64,000 bases of DNA from Paucibacter sp. DJ2R-2 (GTDB lineage Bacteria; Pseudomonadota; Gammaproteobacteria; Burkholderiales; Burkholderiaceae_C). Position 1 is the stretch's first letter. Each line of letters opens with the position of its first letter. Below the pieces are notes generated by a model that saw only the letters and a program-made list of their open reading frames with translations, had not been told where the DNA came from and ran no database searches. Positions 15,991 to 24,928 of the stretch are shown one piece after another. The stretch covers positions 310,001 through 374,000 of the forward strand of contig NZ_JAJIRT010000004.1 of the NCBI RefSeq assembly GCF_025717675.1, in the 5' to 3' direction. A program made the translations under genes and the position numbers.

Positions 15991-18207
15991 TCAAGCGCCC
16001 AAGCGGTACTGGTCCAGCAAGGCCGCGCCGGACATGGCCGGGTCGCTGATCGAGGCCTCGCCGGTTTCCAGATGGCCGGCGAAGCGGCGGCTGTAGTCGC
16101 CCTGACCGGCCACACGCACGCTGAAGTCGTACCAGAAGGCGCTCTCGCGCAGCGGCAGGCGCAGGCTGCTGCTGGTCTTGGCGGCCAGGTGGATCTGCTG
16201 GGCCGGCACGTTGTAGTACTTGTTGACCGAGACGATGAAGGTGCAGGCGAAGCTGCCGCTGTTGCTCAGCTCGATCTGCAGTTCGCCGTTGGCGGCATCC
16301 GGCGTGACGCGCACTTCGGGGTTGGGCTGGGCGGCCGCGGCCACGCGGCGGGCGTTGCCGGTGAAGTGGCGGTGGTAGCCGTTCGGGCCCAGCACCCAGA
16401 GGTCGTAAGCGCCGTTGGCGGCCGGCTGCCAGCTTCCGCTCAGCTGCTTGCCGGCTTCCACCGTGTAGCGGCGCGGCAGGGCGGCCAGGTTCAGGCGGTC
16501 GTAGACATGGAAGACGGCGGCCGGGCCGCTGGTGTCGCCCAAGCCATTGCCGGTGTGAGCAAACTGCAGCTCGACACGGGCGGCGCCGACGCGGCCAGCG
16601 CTGACCTTGACGGCGGCCGTGGTGTGCAGCTCATAGGGCAGCGCGCGGGCCGGGCGCGGGCCGGCTTCCTGCACCGGCACGTTCAGCGTGGTCGGCGTCG
16701 GCGGCGTGGTGGTGCCCGGCAGCGCACGGGCGCGGTTGGCCAGCTCCAGGGTCTTGGGCAGCTGGGCGAAGAAGGCGCTGTCTTCCGGGTCGCGGAAGTT
16801 GAAGGCCGAGCTCAGGTCGCCGGCCACGGCACGGCGCCAGGCGCTGATGTTCGGCTCCATCACACCGAAACGCTTCTCGATGAAACGGATCACCGAAGTG
16901 TGGTCCGCCACTTCGGAGTTGACCCAACCGCCCTTGCTCCAGGGCGAGATCACATACATGGGCACGCGCGGGCCGAAGCCGTAGGGCTTGTGCTGGTGGG
17001 TGGCGGCCGTGCCGTTGAGGATGTGGTGGTACTCGCCCGTGGTGTCCACGGTGGAGTCGCCGGCCAAGTCGGCCTTGGCCGGGTCGGCGTCCCACGTGAT
17101 GTAGCTGGGGGCGGCCGGCGGCGGCATGTGGTCGAAGAAGCCGTCGTTCTCGTCGAAGTTGATGAACAGAACGGTCTTGCTCCAGACGTCTGGATTGGCG
17201 GTTAACGCTTCCAGCACCTTGGCGGTGTAGTCGGCGCCCTGGGCCGGGCTGGACGGTCCGGGGTGCTCGGAGCCTTCAGCCGTGGCCACGATCCAGCTGA
17301 CCTGCGGCAGCTTGTCGGCCAGAACGTCTTCACGCAGCTTGTCCAGATCGCGGGTGCTGATGCCGCGGTCCTTCAGTTGCTGAGAGTAGCCGGGGCGGCC
17401 GTACCAGGCGTCGCGGAAGGGGCGGAAACCGGCCAGGGCGTTGTCGGTGAAGTTGTCCGCCATGTTCTGGTAGACCTGCCAGCTGATGCCGGCCGCTTGC
17501 AGGCGCTCGGGGTAGGTGGTCCAGGTGTAGTCGTCCAGCGGGTTCTCGTTGAACCAGTCATGGCTGTTGTCGGTGGACGGGCCATTGCCCTGGCGCAGCG
17601 GGTCGTTGCTGCCGGTCCAGATGAACAGGCGGTTGGTGTTGGTGCCGGTCTGGGTGGCGCAGTGGTAGTGGTCGCAGACCGTGAAGGCATTGGCCATCGC
17701 GAACTGGAAAGGCAGATCGCTCTGCTTGAAGTAACCCATCGAGTGGTTCTGCTTGGCCTTGGGCCAGGCGTTCATGCGGCCCTGGTCCCAGGCGGCCTGG
17801 GCATCGGGCCAGGAGTGCGGCGTGCCCGAGACGCGCATGTGCGCAAAGGTCTGCTGCGTGTTCAGGTGGAAGGGGGCCAGCGCCAGCGGGTTGACCGGCG
17901 GGCGGCCGGGCGTGGCGGTCACGGCATTGGGCTGCATCCAGACGCTCTTGCCGCTGATGCCGATCTTGTCGACCACGGGCACCGGGAAGGGGTCGGCAAA
18001 ACCGCGCACGCCGTTGAGGGTGCCGAAGTAGTGGTCGAAGCTGCGGTTTTCCTGAGTCAGGATGACGATGTGCTCGACATCATGGATGGTGCCGCTGCGC
18101 ACGTTGGCGGGAATGGCCAGGGCGCGTTGGATGGCGGGCGGGAAGGCGGTCAGGGCAGCGGCGGCGCTGGCGCTGCGCAGAAAGCTGCGGCGGTCTTGGG
18201 TGTTCAT
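15991..18207 (-). CDS. Tat-exported phospholipase C (phosphoesterase family)
   Basis: A 738-residue enzyme of the acid phosphatase/phospholipase C family that removes the head group from phospholipids such as phosphatidylcholine. The N-terminus has a Tat signal (DRRSFLRSASAAAALTAFPP). Family motifs are HIVILTQENRSFDHYFGTL, TQTGTNTNRLFIWTG, FINFDENDGFFDHM and GPRVPMYVISPWSKGG. Two C-terminal beta domains (DUF756-type; PLNLAA-like repeats near 540-720) follow. Because it is Tat-exported it acts in the periplasm or outside. A PEP-CTERM gene lies 40 bases upstream on the same strand, suggesting co-transcription. Specificity, haemolytic or not, cannot be read from the sequence. Confidence 0.9.
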   Translation of the reverse strand: MNTQDRRSFLRSASAAAALTAFPPAIQRALAIPANVRSGTIHDVEHIVILTQENRSFDHYFGTLNGVRGFADPFPVPVVDKIGISGKSVWMQPNAVTATPGRPPVNPLALAPFHLNTQQTFAHMRVSGTPHSWPDAQAAWDQGRMNAWPKAKQNHSMGYFKQSDLPFQFAMANAFTVCDHYHCATQTGTNTNRLFIWTGSNDPLRQGNGPSTDNSHDWFNENPLDDYTWTTYPERLQAAGISWQVYQNMADNFTDNALAGFRPFRDAWYGRPGYSQQLKDRGISTRDLDKLREDVLADKLPQVSWIVATAEGSEHPGPSSPAQGADYTAKVLEALTANPDVWSKTVLFINFDENDGFFDHMPPPAAPSYITWDADPAKADLAGDSTVDTTGEYHHILNGTAATHQHKPYGFGPRVPMYVISPWSKGGWVNSEVADHTSVIRFIEKRFGVMEPNISAWRRAVAGDLSSAFNFRDPEDSAFFAQLPKTLELANRARALPGTTTPPTPTTLNVPVQEAGPRPARALPYELHTTAAVKVSAGRVGAARVELQFAHTGNGLGDTSGPAAVFHVYDRLNLAALPRRYTVEAGKQLSGSWQPAANGAYDLWVLGPNGYHRHFTGNARRVAAAAQPNPEVRVTPDAANGELQIELSNSGSFACTFIVSVNKYYNVPAQQIHLAAKTSSSLRLPLRESAFWYDFSVRVAGQGDYSRRFAGHLETGEASISDPAMSGAALLDQYRLGA

Positions 18208-18247
18208 GGCTGAGGTCCTGCAAATCAGAGGTGGAGACGAACGTCGC

Positions 18248-18826
18248 TCAGGCCTGGCGGCGGCGAACGAGGGCGGCGATACCGATCAAACCGCCCAGCA
18301 ACAGCGCGTAGCTCTGCGGCTCGGGCACCGGTGCGGCCGTGAAGCTGAAGTCGTCCATGACGAACTCACCGTGGTTCTGACTCTTCACTTGCACGGCATC
18401 GACCAGGCCGGCATAGCCGCTGGCCAGGAAAGTCGGGGTGGCCGAGGGGTCGAGGCTTTGCGAGCTGGCGACGCGCTGGCCTTGATAGAAAAGCTCGAAG
18501 CTCAGCACCGCGCCGCTCTGGCCGGCGAACCAGGCGCCGTCGAAGCGCACCGCCTGGCCAAAGCCGATCAGGCTGCTGGCATCGCTGGCCAGGAAGTCGT
18601 TGGCGATGCGGCCGGCGCCCGAGTGGGCGGTGTAGGGGTCGGCCGGGGTGGAGAAGGCGATCCAACCGAAACTGGACCAGTCCAGGCCGCCATAGTTGAG
18701 CGGCACCAGGCCATCGGCCAGGTCATCGAAGTTCAGCACCTCGGCTTGGGCGCCGCCGGCAAAAGACAGGCTGGACAGCAGCGCGGCGGCGAGCGCCATG
18801 CGGCGCAGGGTCGAAGGGCAGGACAT
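18248..18826 (-). CDS. PEP-CTERM sorting domain protein
   Basis: A 192-residue exported protein. The signal peptide is LAAALLSSLSFAGGAQA, then EVLNFDDLADGLVPLNYGGL, an opening found in secreted beta-sandwich proteins. The tail is PVPEPQSYALLLGGLIG, a helix, and RRRQA. It is the first gene of a likely minus-strand unit with the phospholipase gene 40 bases downstream. The ligand is unknown. A candidate promoter is described at 18862-18895. Confidence 0.85.
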   Translation of the reverse strand: MSCPSTLRRMALAAALLSSLSFAGGAQAEVLNFDDLADGLVPLNYGGLDWSSFGWIAFSTPADPYTAHSGAGRIANDFLASDASSLIGFGQAVRFDGAWFAGQSGAVLSFELFYQGQRVASSQSLDPSATPTFLASGYAGLVDAVQVKSQNHGEFVMDDFSFTAAPVPEPQSYALLLGGLIGIAALVRRRQA

Positions 18827-18861
18827 GGGGAATTCCTCACAAATGGCAGCAGATGCCGCGC

Positions 18862-18895
18862 AATCTAGTGAGGGGATTTGCAGACCTGATGACAG
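18862..18895 (-). promoter_or_regulatory. Candidate Pho-box-like promoter
   Basis: On the minus strand a perfect CTGTCAT half-site (18889-18895) is followed by CTGCAAA after five bases, then by a -10-like TAGATT (18862-18867) about ten bases further, 36 bases before the ATG at 18826. This is the layout of a PhoB-activated promoter, but the second half-site is poor and its spacing is one base off consensus. Confidence 0.35.
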
Positions 18896-18960
18896 TCCCT
18901 AGGCCGAACGGCAGGGGGATTCACCCGTCAGCGTGCGAGAGGCGCGCAAGGCGCCCTGGG

Positions 18961-19180
18961 TTCAGAGCTTGAGAATTTTTGTAGCGAGCGGCTGTCAGGC
19001 GAGGCTGAGCTCGGACTGATCCAGTCCTGAGGACTGGATCACCCTAGCGAAGGACTCGGCCTCTGGCCGAGGCGGACGGAGCAGAGGAACCGGAACGTAC
19101 TTCCTGTACGTGAGGATTCCGAGCATCGGACCAACGACGAATGGCAGTCGCGCAGTAAAAAGTTCTCGAGCTCTCAGTCG
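18961..19180. repeat. Structured intergenic element with terminal inverted repeats
   Basis: The left end (CAGAGCTTGAGAATTTTTGTAGCG, from 18963) mirrors the right end (19150-19175, GCAGTAAAAAGTTCTCGAGCTC). Inside are a perfect palindrome GATCCAGTCC-TGA-GGACTGGATC (19018-19040), a CCTCTGGCCGAGGC hairpin and ACGTAC-TTCCT-GTACGT (19095-19111). No frame is convincing. It resembles a dispersed, non-autonomous element or a structured RNA. The right end runs a few bases into the 3' end of the acetyltransferase gene. Confidence 0.6.
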
Positions 19181-19734
19181 GCCGTGAGTTTTTCCATGAA
19201 CACCGCAAACGGATCGGCACGGTGCGCGCCAAAAGGCCCGCAGCGGCGGAAACCCAGGCGCTCGAACAGGCGCTGGGCCGAGCGCTGCTGCACGCCGACC
19301 TGCAGGCGCAGCAAGGGCTGGCCCGCGCGCAAGGCCTCGCGCTGCAGGGCTTGCAGCAGCATTTCGCCGACACCGCGGCCGCGCCAATTCGGCAGCACCA
19401 TCAGCGCCAGCACTTCGGCGTACTCGTCATGCAGCAGCAGGCCGCCGCAGGCGAGCACGCGCTCCTGGGCATCGCGCAGCACCAGCAGACGCGTCTGCGG
19501 GCCGCGCAAGACCTCCAGCTCCGGGGCGCAGGCCGCACGGCTGGCAGGGCAAAGCTGGTGGCGCTCGGCCTCGAACTGTTCGAGCAGCGCCCGCAGCTGC
19601 GGCTGGTCGACGCGCTCGCGCTGCAGGCTCAAGCCCTGCAAGCCGGCCACTGGGCTGCGGATGGCGGCTCGCGGCGGCGGGTCGCCGGCACGCGCCACCC
19701 AGATCTGGGACGAACCAAGACTGTGGAAGTTCAT
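19174..19734 (-). CDS. GNAT family N-acetyltransferase
   Basis: A 186-residue protein. The start at 19734 is set by GGAGG eight bases upstream (plus strand CCTCC at 19743-19747); a much longer open frame on this strand is the shadow of the regulator gene. The acetyl-CoA site is VLPNWRGRGVGEMLLQALQR (R/Q-x-x-G-x-G/A), preceded by the strand AEVLALMV and followed by LQVGVQQRSAQRLFERLGF. The acceptor is unknown. The last codons overlap the end of an intergenic repeat element. Confidence 0.85.
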   Translation of the reverse strand: MNFHSLGSSQIWVARAGDPPPRAAIRSPVAGLQGLSLQRERVDQPQLRALLEQFEAERHQLCPASRAACAPELEVLRGPQTRLLVLRDAQERVLACGGLLLHDEYAEVLALMVLPNWRGRGVGEMLLQALQREALRAGQPLLRLQVGVQQRSAQRLFERLGFRRCGPFGAHRADPFAVFMEKLTAD

Positions 19735-19983
19735 GGGGCGGGCCTCCGAGTTTGCGGCGACAAAAGCCATGCGCAAGGGCATGGCACCAAGAACTGGCAG
19801 GGCGGAACGGGCGTTGGCGAGACGGGGCATGGCAAGAGCCTTTTTGGGGTGACCTGCACCGCGAGCGAGCAGCGGACAGGCCAAAAGCGGGGAATAGGGC
19901 GGATTGCAGGGTTTGTACGCAAGCCCCATGCCAAGTGCGGCGGTCCGTCTGCGCCCTGGTCGCGCTGGCCGACAATGCCCGCC

Positions 19984-20688
19984 ATGCGCCGCGCCGACCG
20001 CCTCTTCCAGATCGTCCAGTTGATCCGTGGGCGCCGCCTGTCCACGGCCGAATTCCTGAGCCAGCGCCTGGAGGTCTCGGCACGCACCGTCTACCGCGAC
20101 ATCGCGGCCCTGCAGCAGCAAGGCGTGCCCATCGAGGGCGAGGCCGGCGTGGGCTACCGCATGCGCGCCGGCTTCGACCTGCCGCCACTGATGTTCAGCA
20201 AGGACGAGGCCCAAGCCCTGGTGGCCGCCCTGCGCCTGGCCCAGGGCCAGCTCGACAGCGTGCTGGGCCGGCAGGCGGAAGAAGCCATGTCCAAGATCCT
20301 GGCCGTGCTGCCGGCGCCGGCCCGTGCGGCGGCAGAGAGCCTGGCCCTGTTCGCACCGCTGACGGGTTTGGACGATGCCATGCGTGAGCGCCTGGCGCGC
20401 CTGCGCGAAGCCACCGAAGACCGCCGCAAGCTGCGCCTCGATTACCTGGACCTGGCCGGCAGCGCCAGCCAGCGCACCGTGCGCCCCCTGGCCTGCTACT
20501 TCTGGGGGCCCAGCTGGACCCTGGCCGGCTGGTGCGAGGTGCGCGAGGACTTCCGCAATTTCCGCGTCGACCGCATCCAGGCCCTGAGCGTGCTGGACGA
20601 ACGCTTTCGCGACGAACCCGGCAAGACCCTGGCCGATATGCGGCGCGCCTTTGAGCAACGCGATGCCGAGGCGACCGGCCCCGCTTGA
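19984..20688 (+). CDS. YafY/WYL-domain transcriptional regulator
   Basis: A 234-residue regulator (237 if the ATG at 19975 is used). The N-terminal HTH is RADRLFQIVQLIRGRRLSTA and VSARTVYRDIAALQQQGVPI, then the wing-type EGEAGVGYRM. The C-terminal WYL domain includes LRLDYLDLAGSASQRTVRPL and YFWGPSWTLAGWCEVREDFR; the namesake W-Y-L is replaced by YFWGPSWTL. The family binds small ligands or nucleotides and often acts as a repressor. It is divergent from the GNAT gene, so it may control that gene. Confidence 0.88.
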   Translation: MRRADRLFQIVQLIRGRRLSTAEFLSQRLEVSARTVYRDIAALQQQGVPIEGEAGVGYRMRAGFDLPPLMFSKDEAQALVAALRLAQGQLDSVLGRQAEEAMSKILAVLPAPARAAAESLALFAPLTGLDDAMRERLARLREATEDRRKLRLDYLDLAGSASQRTVRPLACYFWGPSWTLAGWCEVREDFRNFRVDRIQALSVLDERFRDEPGKTLADMRRAFEQRDAEATGPA

Positions 20689-20781
20689 GCTGGATCAATG
20701 AGGGTGCCGGGATTCAGGCACAGACTGAAGGCTCTGCAGGGCCGGAATCGTCTGCCTCTGCCCACCCAGGAGCACATCACC

Positions 20782-20976
20782 ATGCAAGCCAATGTTGGAA
20801 CTCTGGACCGCAGCCTGCGCATCGGCGGCGGCCTAATCCTCATCGCCCTGGCCGCCACAGGCACCGTGGGTCTCTGGGGCTGGATCGGGGTGGTGCCGGT
20901 GCTCACCGGCGTATTCCGCTTTTGCCCGGCCTACCCCTTGATCGGCATGAACACCTGCGCACGCAAAGACCTCTGA
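20782..20976 (+). CDS. DUF2892 (YgaP-like) membrane protein
   Basis: A 64-residue protein with AGGAG at 20768-20772. The conserved opening MQANVGTLDRSLRIGGG, two short helices, then RFCPAYPLIGMNTC are hallmarks of the inner-membrane YgaP/DUF2892 family. In E. coli YgaP the same domain is fused to a rhodanese; here it stands alone. Function is unknown, possibly linked to sulfur or thiol chemistry. Confidence 0.88.
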   Translation: MQANVGTLDRSLRIGGGLILIALAATGTVGLWGWIGVVPVLTGVFRFCPAYPLIGMNTCARKDL

Positions 20977-21037
20977 AGCCCCGGGCCCATGGCCGAAGGG
21001 CTAGGCTGCCGTGTCTTTGCTGCCTGAACTCCCGACC

Positions 21038-21586
21038 ATGACCCTGCTTCCCAAGTTGACCGTCGCCCTGCTGGCGGCTTGCGCCTCGGCCATCTCCCTG
21101 CCCGCTCACGCGGCCGATTCGGCCACGCCTTTGGTGACGGTGGCCCAGGTCGACCTGGCCCGCTACGCCGGCGCCTGGTACGAAATCGCCCTGCTGCCCA
21201 ATCGCTTTCAAAAGCAATGCGTCGCCGACACGCAAGCGCGCTACCGCCTCGATGGCGAGCGGGTGGAAGTGGTGAACCGTTGCCGCAAAGCCTCGGGCGA
21301 GGTGGAGCGCACCGCAGGACACGCCAAGACGGTCGAGGGCAGCGGCAATGCCAAGCTGCGCGTCACCTTCTTCTGGCCCTTTTACGGCAACTACTGGGTG
21401 CTGGATCTGGACCCGGACTACCAGCAGGTGCTGGTCGGCGAGCCCAGCCGCAAGTACGGCTGGATCCTGTCACGCACGCCGCAAATGGACGAGGCCAAGC
21501 TGCAAGCCTTGCTCGACAAGGCCGAGGCGCTGGGCTACGACCGCAAGGCCTTCCAGCGCACGCCGCAGACGCAGCCGCTGGACTGA
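21038..21586 (+). CDS. Bacterial lipocalin (Blc-like), periplasmic
   Basis: A 182-residue protein starting MTLLPKLTVALLAACA; a GTG at 21011 adds a leader with no signal character. The signal peptide ends PAHAADS with no lipobox Cys, so unlike E. coli Blc it is probably a soluble periplasmic protein. The lipocalin motif GAWYEIALLPNRFQKQC is near residue 50, and WVLDLDPDYQQVLVGEPSRKYGWILSR contains the second and third signature regions. It binds lysophospholipids or fatty acids in the envelope. Confidence 0.9.
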   Translation: MTLLPKLTVALLAACASAISLPAHAADSATPLVTVAQVDLARYAGAWYEIALLPNRFQKQCVADTQARYRLDGERVEVVNRCRKASGEVERTAGHAKTVEGSGNAKLRVTFFWPFYGNYWVLDLDPDYQQVLVGEPSRKYGWILSRTPQMDEAKLQALLDKAEALGYDRKAFQRTPQTQPLD

Positions 21587-21594
21587 AGAAGCTT

Positions 21595-22707
21595 TCAGGC
21601 GCGCAGGGTGCGCGGCAGCAGGCGCGCCAGCAGCGCCCCCAGGCGCAGGCGCCCGGCCGGCGCTTCGATCCAGCGATGGAAGGGCAAGGCCGCCAGATTG
21701 CTCAAGCCCCAGGCACCGACAAAAGCCAGCAGGCCCGAGGCCGGCTGGCTCAGATCGTGCCGCTCCAGCAAGGCATTGCAGAGCAGGCAGATCGGGAAAT
21801 GCACCAGGAAGAGCGCATAGGAATGCGTGCCCAGATGGGCCAGCCAGGGCCGGGCCGCGGCCGGCGACAGCGGTGCGCGCTGCTCGGCATGGCGCTGCTG
21901 CAACCAAGCCAACAGCAAAGCGGTGGCCAAGGCCAGGGCGATGCGCTCGCGGAACTCCAAGAGCAAAGCCACCAGGCCCAGAGCCGTCAGCAGCAGCACG
22001 CCGAGGCGGCGCTGCGGCCCGACCAGACCCAGCCAATGCACCAGGGCGCCGAGGCCGTAAGCGCCGAAGAAATACGGCGCCCAGTTGTCCAGCCCGGACT
22101 GGCGATTGAAGAACAAGAGCGAGGCCGCCATCAGCAAGGCCACCAAGGCCGGCCCGATGACACGGCGCCAGCCGCGTGGCAGGGCCAGGCCGCGGCTGAA
22201 CCACAGCAGGCCCAACAAGACGGCGAACAGCTGAAAGTCGATGGCCACATACCAGGCGCCCACGGTCAGGGCTTCATAGCCCAGCACGCCCTGGGTCAGG
22301 GTCAGGTGGGCCAGCAGCTGGGCCAGGCTGACTTGGAACGGCACCAGCTCCGGCAGCCAGCGCGCCACCAGGGCCGAGCAGCACAGGGTCAGCAGCACCG
22401 CGGCCATGAAGGGCAGAGCCAGGCGCTGATAGCGGCGCCAGAGCAGCTCCGGCACGGCGCCTTCGAGCAGCTGGCCGCGCGAGGACAAGGCCCGTGCCGA
22501 CAGAAAACCACCCACCACCAGGAACACCTGCACCGCCATGCGACCGTACTGGTAGGCCCAGGCCATCAGCTGCGGCAGCAAGGCCTGCATGGCCTCCGCC
22601 ACCGGGCCGTAGGCGGACAGGTGGTGCAGCACGATCAGCTGGGCGGCGGCGGCTTTCAGGCCGTCGACATGCAATAGGCGGGCAGTGGTGGTCTTGCTTG
22701 AGCTCAT
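21595..22707 (-). CDS. Acyltransferase 3 (OafA/YrhL-like) membrane protein
   Basis: A 370-residue protein with about ten transmembrane helices; ATG 22707 opens MSSSKTTTARLLHVDGLKAA. The catalytic-type histidine is in LIVLHHLSAYG, and the family pattern YQYGRMAVQVFLVVGGFLSA and SYALFLVHFP is present. Such proteins O-acetylate polysaccharides, peptidoglycan or small molecules at the inner membrane. Its stop is eight bases from the convergent lipocalin stop. The substrate is unknown. Confidence 0.85.
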   Translation of the reverse strand: MSSSKTTTARLLHVDGLKAAAAQLIVLHHLSAYGPVAEAMQALLPQLMAWAYQYGRMAVQVFLVVGGFLSARALSSRGQLLEGAVPELLWRRYQRLALPFMAAVLLTLCCSALVARWLPELVPFQVSLAQLLAHLTLTQGVLGYEALTVGAWYVAIDFQLFAVLLGLLWFSRGLALPRGWRRVIGPALVALLMAASLLFFNRQSGLDNWAPYFFGAYGLGALVHWLGLVGPQRRLGVLLLTALGLVALLLEFRERIALALATALLLAWLQQRHAEQRAPLSPAAARPWLAHLGTHSYALFLVHFPICLLCNALLERHDLSQPASGLLAFVGAWGLSNLAALPFHRWIEAPAGRLRLGALLARLLPRTLRA

Positions 22708-22905
22708 GGCCAAGCGCCCGAGGCTTGTGGCTTCGGGCGCAGATTGCGTTCCAGATCCAGGGTTTGGGGCTGCCCGGCCAGCATGGCCAAGGCCATGCGC
22801 ACAATGCAGCAAGCCCCGGTGCCAGCCCGGGGCCCAGCCGCCCCGAGGCGGGGCGGGCAAATCCGAGAAAACCCTAGATTCTAAACGCCGGCCAGGTTTG
22901 AGCGT

Positions 22906-24777
22906 TTAGAGGCGGATGCCAGCCAGCTCGGCGCTCTTGCGCGGGTGGATCAGTTGCACACGGCCGGGCTTGCCGTCGGCCCCGTTCATGCGCTCGGCAC
23001 CCTGCAGGATCAGGGCCTTGACCTCGCTGGCCTTGAGCGAAGGCTTGAGCGCGATCAGCTTGGCCGCCAGATTGGCCACCTGGGGGCTGGCCATGCTGGT
23101 GCCGCTGAGCTTCATGCGCGCGCCGCCGGGGACAAAGCTGTCCACCTCAAAGCCATTGGCATGCACGACCACGGTCTTGCCAAAGGTCGAGAAGCTGGTC
23201 TCCTGGCCGGCCGTGTCCACCGCGCCGGCGGTGATCAGATTGGGCAGCTCAAAGCCAGCCGGAATGTATTCCTGGAAGTCGGCGCTGTTGTCCTCATTGC
23301 CCGAGCCGGCCACGAACACGATGTCCGGCGCGCCGGCAATGGCCGCACGCAGGGCGTCGCGCTCGATCTTGAACAGGCGCGCAGCCTCGGCTTTGCGCGC
23401 CTCTGGCGTGCCGCCCTGGTTGTGGAAGGCCAGCGCGCCCTCGTAAGCGCTGGGGCCATAACGCCAGCTCATATTGACCACGCGCACGCCGGCCTTCTTG
23501 AAGCTCTCGACCATCTGGCCATACGCCGCGGCCGTGGCGCGGGCCTGGGCTTCGGTGGGCAGCTTGGGTTCCAGCTTGGCGCTCCAGAGCTGGGTGGCGG
23601 CGAACACGCGGGCAAAGGGGTTGCCCTCGACGGCGATGCCGGCGACATGGGTGCCGTGCACATAGAGGCTGGTCAGGCTCATGTCCTCGCTGAATCCCTT
23701 GACCTGCTCGGCCTTGAGGCCGGACATGGTGGCGCGGAACTGGCGCGAATCCGGCGTGTCCAGGGCGGCGCGCTGGTCCATGGCGCCCTTGATCAGGCTG
23801 CGCAGCTGCGGCCAGCGGCTTTGCGCTTCACCCAGGGGACGCAGCAGCTCAGGGCTGGGCTTGGCGTCCTCGTCAAACGCCAGGCCGGCCAGCGGCGCGG
23901 CTGGCTTGAACAAGGCCATGTCCACACCCGAATCCCAGACCGCCACCACCACCGGCGTGGCCTTCGCCTCGGCCGGGATGGCAAAGGTGCGCGGCGTCCA
24001 GAGGTCGGCACGCGCCTGCGTCTTTGTGTTGGCATCGATCACCGCCTGCAAGCCCGCCACGATGGCAGCCTTGTTGGGCGCGAACAGCTCGGCCTGCAAG
24101 CGGCTGCTGATGATGGCCAGGGCAATGCTGTCCGGCACCACCATCTTGCCGTTGGTGGCCATGGCGTCGATCTGGCTGCGGAAGGCGCCCAGCACCAGCT
24201 CGGGGTTGTAAGTCTCGGCCCCACCCTTGCCGGACTTGATGCTCTCCTGCACATCGGCCCAGGGCAAGGCGCCATAACGTTTTTCCACCTCGGCGCGCAG
24301 CCAGGCGGCGTCGCGCTTCTCCAGGCGCTGCTGCGAGAGCAGGTCGGTCAGCAGGCCGGCGCTGAGCTGGCCACCGATCTTTTCCTGCAGAGCGCGCGAT
24401 TTGGCCGTCCAGGCCGGCACGGCCGCCCAGTCGCCGCGCAGCTGGGCCAGCGTGGCCAGGGCCGAGTAGTAGGCGCGCAGGGTGGCGGCGTCCTGGATGT
24501 CGTAGCGGGCGAGATCGTCCTTGACCTCGGTCTCCAGCTGCGCGCCCATGGCGCTCAGCTCGCTCAGCGGTGCACTCAGGTATTCGCTGGGCAGCTTGGC
24601 CAGGGTGACGGTACGGCGAGGCAGCTGGTCGGCGCGGGTGATGGGCTGGCGGGCGGAAGTGGCGGCAGTGGCGGCAGTAGCGGACTCAGGCGCGGCAGCG
24701 GCGGCTGCATGGCTGTCCATGGCCAGCGGGCTCAGGGCGGCTGCGGCGGCCAGGGAAATCAAGGTCTTGGCGTTCAT
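22906..24777 (-). CDS. S8 family serine protease (subtilisin-like)
   Basis: A 623-residue exported protease with a signal peptide (LISLAAAAALSPLAMDSHAA). The triad is visible: D282 in AVWDSGVD, H374 in VHGTHVAGI and S561 in SGTSMASP. The oxyanion Asn is in FVAGSGNEDNS. A ~240-residue N-terminal region before the catalytic Asp is much longer than a normal propeptide and is mainly helical (LPRRTVTLAKLPSEYLSAPL at its start). No transporter or anchoring domain follows the catalytic domain. It probably degrades proteins in the periplasm or outside. Confidence 0.92.
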   Translation of the reverse strand: MNAKTLISLAAAAALSPLAMDSHAAAAAAPESATAATAATSARQPITRADQLPRRTVTLAKLPSEYLSAPLSELSAMGAQLETEVKDDLARYDIQDAATLRAYYSALATLAQLRGDWAAVPAWTAKSRALQEKIGGQLSAGLLTDLLSQQRLEKRDAAWLRAEVEKRYGALPWADVQESIKSGKGGAETYNPELVLGAFRSQIDAMATNGKMVVPDSIALAIISSRLQAELFAPNKAAIVAGLQAVIDANTKTQARADLWTPRTFAIPAEAKATPVVVAVWDSGVDMALFKPAAPLAGLAFDEDAKPSPELLRPLGEAQSRWPQLRSLIKGAMDQRAALDTPDSRQFRATMSGLKAEQVKGFSEDMSLTSLYVHGTHVAGIAVEGNPFARVFAATQLWSAKLEPKLPTEAQARATAAAYGQMVESFKKAGVRVVNMSWRYGPSAYEGALAFHNQGGTPEARKAEAARLFKIERDALRAAIAGAPDIVFVAGSGNEDNSADFQEYIPAGFELPNLITAGAVDTAGQETSFSTFGKTVVVHANGFEVDSFVPGGARMKLSGTSMASPQVANLAAKLIALKPSLKASEVKALILQGAERMNGADGKPGRVQLIHPRKSAELAGIRL

Positions 24778-24928
24778 GTCTCAGGTGCTCCAGTTCGGCA
24801 AAAAGTGACGAGTGGGGGCACGATAGACAGGCAGCCCGGCCTCGGCCGAGGCCAAGCGACGAGCTGCGGAATGGCCGACATGACTGGCGGGCGGGCGGAG
24901 CCCACCCGGTAAAACTCTAGATCAAGTG

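Noticed and set aside
16072-18213. Long plus-strand frames opposite the phospholipase C
   Set aside because: Same antisense pattern; no domain motifs.
19735-20658. N-terminal extension of the acetyltransferase frame through the WYL regulator region
   Set aside because: The GGAGG site fixes the start at 19734; the extension is antisense to the regulator.
22945-24912. A 655-codon plus-strand frame opposite the subtilisin-like protease
   Set aside because: Low-complexity His/Gln/Gly/Leu composition; the protease triad on the minus strand is decisive.
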